Source: an uncultured Prevotella sp. (GTDB taxonomy: Bacteria; Bacteroidota; Bacteroidia; Bacteroidales; Bacteroidaceae). From it: a DNA stretch of 8,686 nucleotides. The DNA lies in contig USEC01000058.1 of the NCBI GenBank assembly GCA_900553595.1, forward strand, positions 1 to 8,686, written 5' to 3'. Shown in pieces: positions 6,995 to 8,686 of this stretch. Below the pieces are notes generated by a model. It was not told the origin of the DNA. It ran no database searches and worked only from the letters and a program-made list of their open reading frames with translations. The position numbers and the translations under genes were made by a program. Numbering within the stretch: the first letter of the stretch is position 1; every line of letters begins with the position of its first letter.

Positions 6995-7243
6995 CCTTGA
7001 ATTTTGCGGAAAACTTTTTTAATACCTTTAATTTCCAAAATATTGAAAATTGTATAATCCTTGATTCTTTGTTCATAATCGGCTTACATAAAGACCCATG
7101 AATAATTCATAATTGAAAATAAGAGATTAATCAAAACGTTCGACAACACAGAACAAACCAACAATTCTGCAAAAAAAACGATTGAAACAATGCTTATTTA
7201 TGTAAAAATAATGCTTTTATAAAAGAAATGTCACAAATGTTTT

Positions 7244-7271
7244 TTTGTCTATGTATTTTTTTTTAACTTTG
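7244..7271 (+). promoter_or_regulatory. Bacteroidetes-type promoter for the 7417 gene
   Basis: TAACTTTG (7264-7271) is a perfect TAnnTTTG -7 element. A TTTG at 7244-7247 could be the -33 box, but the 16-nt spacing is shorter than the usual 19-21. Transcription would start near 7278, leaving a leader of about 140 nt that contains the coding remnant described next. Confidence 0.55.
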
Positions 7272-7398
7272 TCTGTGGTGGATTTTGGGTAATCCAACTT
7301 TAACCATTGATCTTGCTGGAGTTGCTAAGGGTATTCAGACAGTCTCGTTATTTGTTGATGGTAATTTGGTTGATTCGAGAAATATAGTAACTAAATAA
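7267..7398 (+). pseudogene. 3'-terminal remnant of a secreted-protein gene
   Basis: One frame is open from 7267 to a TAA at 7396-7398 and has no ATG. From 7288 it reads like a natural protein end: GNPTLTIDLAGVAKG, then IQTVSLFVDGNLVDSRNIVTK. The alternating beta-strand pattern, with an inner Gly turn, V-D-G and a basic end, resembles C-terminal sorting-type domains of Bacteroidetes secreted proteins, such as type IX secretion CTDs. The upstream part of such a gene is absent; the open frame begins inside the -7 element. Codons are AT-rich (GTT GCT AAG GGT ATT), unlike the GC-rich genes before 6690. I read it as a gene fragment that now lies in the leader of the 7417 gene. The family assignment is tentative. 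Confidence 0.5.
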
Positions 7399-7416
7399 CT
7401 CTAAAAGGCAAATGTT

Positions 7417-8160
7417 ATGAAGACATTACTATTATTGTTGCTTCTTGCGTTTGGCATTCACGCAAACGCACAAGTTTATGAACCTATGTTGAAGGACGGA
7501 CGGGTGTGGAAGGTTGTGAGTCCGAGTGTCTTTTCCCATTCTCCCGATGTGAGTTTCACCATCTCGGTAGTCGGCGACACTATCGTCAATGGCGAGCGAT
7601 GCAAGAAAATTCTCCAAGTCTGCGACATGGATGCGGAGAGCATGGAAACCCTCCCTTTCCCTAAGCAATCTGTTTTAGTGGCACTCGAGAAGGACGGAAA
7701 GGTGTGTTCCTACAATGAAGGTACGGAGAAATTCATGACGCTCATGGACTTCAATATGCATAAAGGCGACAACGTAGGAGCGTTGGGCTGCATCTCTCAA
7801 GAGGATTGCATTGAAGTGGGCGGACATCGCTACCGTCGCTATACTATGAATGGCGGTGAACACAACGAGAAGGCCTGTTGGGTGGAAGGTATTGGAGCGA
7901 GTCAGAGCTTTTGGGTAGAATCCAGTCAGCTGCCCACGGGTAACTATTATTACGAACTTATGCTTGCGTGCTACGACAACGGCACACTCGTGTTTACTCG
8001 CGACAACTTCTTCTGCGCCCCCGTGACCACTGGCATTACTTCGCTGACGGAGGCAGAAAAAGCCGATACGCGTATGTATGACATCCTGGGTCAGCGCGTG
8101 ACAAGACCGGTGAAGGGACAGCTCTATATAACAAAAGGGGAGAAGCATATCGTGAAATGA
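7417..8160 (+). CDS. Secreted protein of unknown function, Bacteroidales family
   Basis: This 247-aa protein has a Leu-rich signal peptide (residues 1-18, cut after NANA or nearby). The mature part begins VYEPMLKDGRVWKV. It contains DTIVNGERCKKI, a YNEG strand, DFNMHKGDNVG and WVEGIGASQSFW. This pattern resembles a widespread uncharacterized group of secreted Bacteroidales proteins; I know no assigned activity. The C-terminus (about 215-247) reads ADTRMYDILGQRV then a Lys-rich strand ending KHIVK. This is the compact beta tail common on Prevotella exported proteins and related in form to type IX secretion sorting tails. The start follows AAAGG at 7406-7410. No promoter lies between the remnant's stop and this ATG, so expression probably starts at 7264-7271. 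Third positions are less GC-rich than in the genes before 6690. Confidence 0.75.
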   Translation: MKTLLLLLLLAFGIHANAQVYEPMLKDGRVWKVVSPSVFSHSPDVSFTISVVGDTIVNGERCKKILQVCDMDAESMETLPFPKQSVLVALEKDGKVCSYNEGTEKFMTLMDFNMHKGDNVGALGCISQEDCIEVGGHRYRRYTMNGGEHNEKACWVEGIGASQSFWVESSQLPTGNYYYELMLACYDNGTLVFTRDNFFCAPVTTGITSLTEAEKADTRMYDILGQRVTRPVKGQLYITKGEKHIVK

Positions 8161-8179
8161 GATGTATGTCCGTATGCTT

Positions 8180-8318
8180 GGAGTTAGCGGAAGTTAATCT
8201 GCCTGCGGCGGATGGAAGTTTGTGGAAGTTATCGGACATTACCACTGTTTGCAGCAAGTTGGGGATATGTCCGCTAACTTCCCTTAACTTCCGGTGCAGC
8301 CTAACTTCTGCTAACTCC
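8180..8318. repeat. Fold-back repeat, copy B
   Basis: Bases 8180-8260 repeat 6913-6985 with a 10-nt insertion (8221-8230) that duplicates GGAAGTT. The element also folds back on itself. Bases 8180-8196 pair with 8302-8318 (16 of 17), 8188-8197 with 8284-8293 (perfect), and 8227-8240 with 8267-8280 (13 of 14). The whole could form one long cruciform or RNA hairpin directly after the 7417 gene, which would suit a role as its 3' end. Confidence 0.75.
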
Positions 8319-8388
8319 CGTTTCGACTTTACCGCCAACACAGCGCAAGTCTGCCATTATGAATTGTGAATTATGAATTGTTTGGATG

Positions 8389-8417
8389 GTGTTGTCGAGC
8401 GAGACGCTCGACCTCCT
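8389..8417 (-). repeat. Third GGAG-palindrome (REP-like) element
   Basis: These 29 bases match 150-178 with one change, in the hairpin loop (A at 8402 against G at 163), leaving both stem arms intact. Similarity continues on both sides: TTTGGrTGGT before, and TGCCAATTC a few bases after. GGAG again lies next to the palindrome on the minus strand. Conservation of the stem with variation in the loop points to a selected or mobile structure. Confidence 0.7.
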
Positions 8418-8463
8418 ATCGTTGCCAATTCTTCATTATTTTCCTCCTTTCCATTAAAATCGC

Positions 8464-8492
8464 TTGCATATTAAAAAAAATATGTATCTTTG
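8464..8492 (+). promoter_or_regulatory. Bacteroidetes promoter for the partial surface-protein gene
   Basis: TTG at 8464-8466 and TATCTTTG at 8485-8492 match the -33 and -7 consensus with 18 bases between them and an A-rich spacer. Transcription should start near 8499, about 47 bases before the ATG at 8547. The last bases of the -7 element form a 6-bp inverted repeat, TTTGCA (8489-8494) with TGCAAA (8497-8502). Confidence 0.75.
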
Positions 8493-8546
8493 CAAATGCA
8501 AAAACTTTATTAACAGCACAATACTAACCATCAAAACAAATATTAT

Positions 8547-8686
8547 ATGAAAACAAAACTATTATCTCCGTTGGTTACTCGTTTTTTTGTTAGTAATCAT
8601 GTTATGTCTGCCCGTATGGGGCAACCAAGTTTCGGCTCAAACGCCGGAGTCGTATGCAGTGTTGGACGAAGCCACCGGCACACTAA
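8547..8686 (+). CDS. Partial BspA-like surface protein with a frame break at its start
   Basis: Only the first 140 bases are present. The ATG at 8547 begins MKTKLLSPLVTRFF, which is not a good signal peptide. The next frame (codons from 8572) reads RWLLVFLLVIMLCLPVWG, then NQVSAQTPESYAVLDEATGTL. This is a clear signal peptide, a likely cleavage after SA, and a mature start like those of Prevotella BspA-family leucine-rich-repeat surface proteins. That frame has no usable start: its upstream stop overlaps the ATG, and its own ATG at 8599 falls inside the hydrophobic core. Removing one A from either A4 run (8550-8553 or 8555-8558) restores a normal start such as MKQNYYLRWLLV. So this is a sequencing error, a true inactivating shift, or slippage control. 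The BspA assignment rests on a short stretch. Confidence 0.55.
   Translation, partial: MKTKLLSPLVTRFFVSNHVMSARMGQPSFGSNAGVVCSVGRSHRHT

Larger units (their letters stand above)
6690..7266. other. Long intergenic region with repeats and an AT-rich tract
   Basis: No gene is supported here. In order it contains a single copy of the 22-nt repeat (6750-6777), a GC-rich direct repeat (6784-6828), a fold-back repeat (6874-6994), and an AT-rich tract from about 6995 to 7266. Within that tract, 7137-7156 (starting CGTTCGACAACA) matches bases 40-59 of the REP-like element at 17 of 20 positions and may be a decayed copy. The tract ends in a promoter-like site. Confidence 0.7.
8161..8546. other. Intergenic region between the 7417 gene and the surface-protein gene
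   Basis: This stretch has fold-back repeat copy B, AT-rich direct repeats of ATTATGAATTGTGA type at about 8356-8380, the third GGAG-palindrome element, and a promoter with a leader of about 47 nt before the next ATG. I see no gene. The open frames on either strand (up to 101 codons) run through the repeats. Confidence 0.7.

Noticed and set aside
7053..7058. TATAAT as a sigma-70 -10 box
   Set aside because: It lies in an AT-rich tract with no properly spaced -35, and this phylum uses TAnnTTTG; the site at 7264-7271 is better placed for the 7417 gene.
6874..8318. Insertion sequence or composite transposon ends
   Set aside because: The repeats are in direct orientation, no transposase lies between them, and no target-site duplication could be recognised; a dispersed repeat family is the simpler reading.

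Overview
The window looks like chromosomal DNA of a Bacteroidales bacterium, most likely Prevotella or a close relative. The evidence is three promoter-like sites with the Bacteroidetes -7 element TAnnTTTG, A-rich start regions in place of strong Shine-Dalgarno sites, the gene families present, and intergenic DNA full of small repeats. All five complete genes and one partial gene are on the + strand.

Bases 1-547 are intergenic. They hold an inverted pair of short GGAG-plus-palindrome elements that resemble REP/REPIN sequences, a 15-nt tandem duplication, a 22-nt tandem repeat that folds into a strong hairpin, and a promoter at 518-525. Two acyltransferase genes follow (548-1384 and 1485-2477). 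They match the GlsA O-acyltransferase and GlsB N-acyltransferase of Bacteroides glycine-lipid synthesis. GlsB would join a 3-hydroxy fatty acid to glycine, giving a commendamide-type product, and GlsA would add a second fatty acid. A 14-unit array of about 10 nt per unit (2481-2625) follows glsB.

Next come two secreted glycoside hydrolases. The first is a GH2 enzyme (2688-4523). The second is a GH127-type enzyme of the beta-L-arabinofuranosidase superfamily (4821-6689), with its Glu-x-Cys and Cys-Cys zinc/catalytic motifs intact. Together they suggest removal of sugars from plant glycans in the periplasm or at the surface. No SusC/SusD pair or regulator is visible, so membership of a polysaccharide utilization locus cannot be shown here.

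From 6690 to the end the character changes: codons are less GC-biased, intergenic DNA is AT-rich, and repeats are dense. A fold-back repeat occurs at 6874-6994 and again at 8180-8318. The two copies flank a segment with a promoter, an apparent 3'-terminal fragment of a lost secreted-protein gene (7267-7398), and a gene for a 247-aa secreted protein of unknown function (7417-8160). A third GGAG-palindrome copy (8389-8417) and a good promoter (8464-8492) precede a gene cut by the window edge. That gene appears to encode a BspA-like surface protein, but its ATG is one base out of frame with the signal-peptide-like reading frame. This is either a sequencing error, a mutation, or slippage in one of two A4 runs at the start.

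No wholly new multi-gene system is evident. The items most worth checking are the frameshifted surface-protein start, the decamer array, the REPIN-like elements, and the repeat-flanked 1.3-kb segment with its gene remnant.
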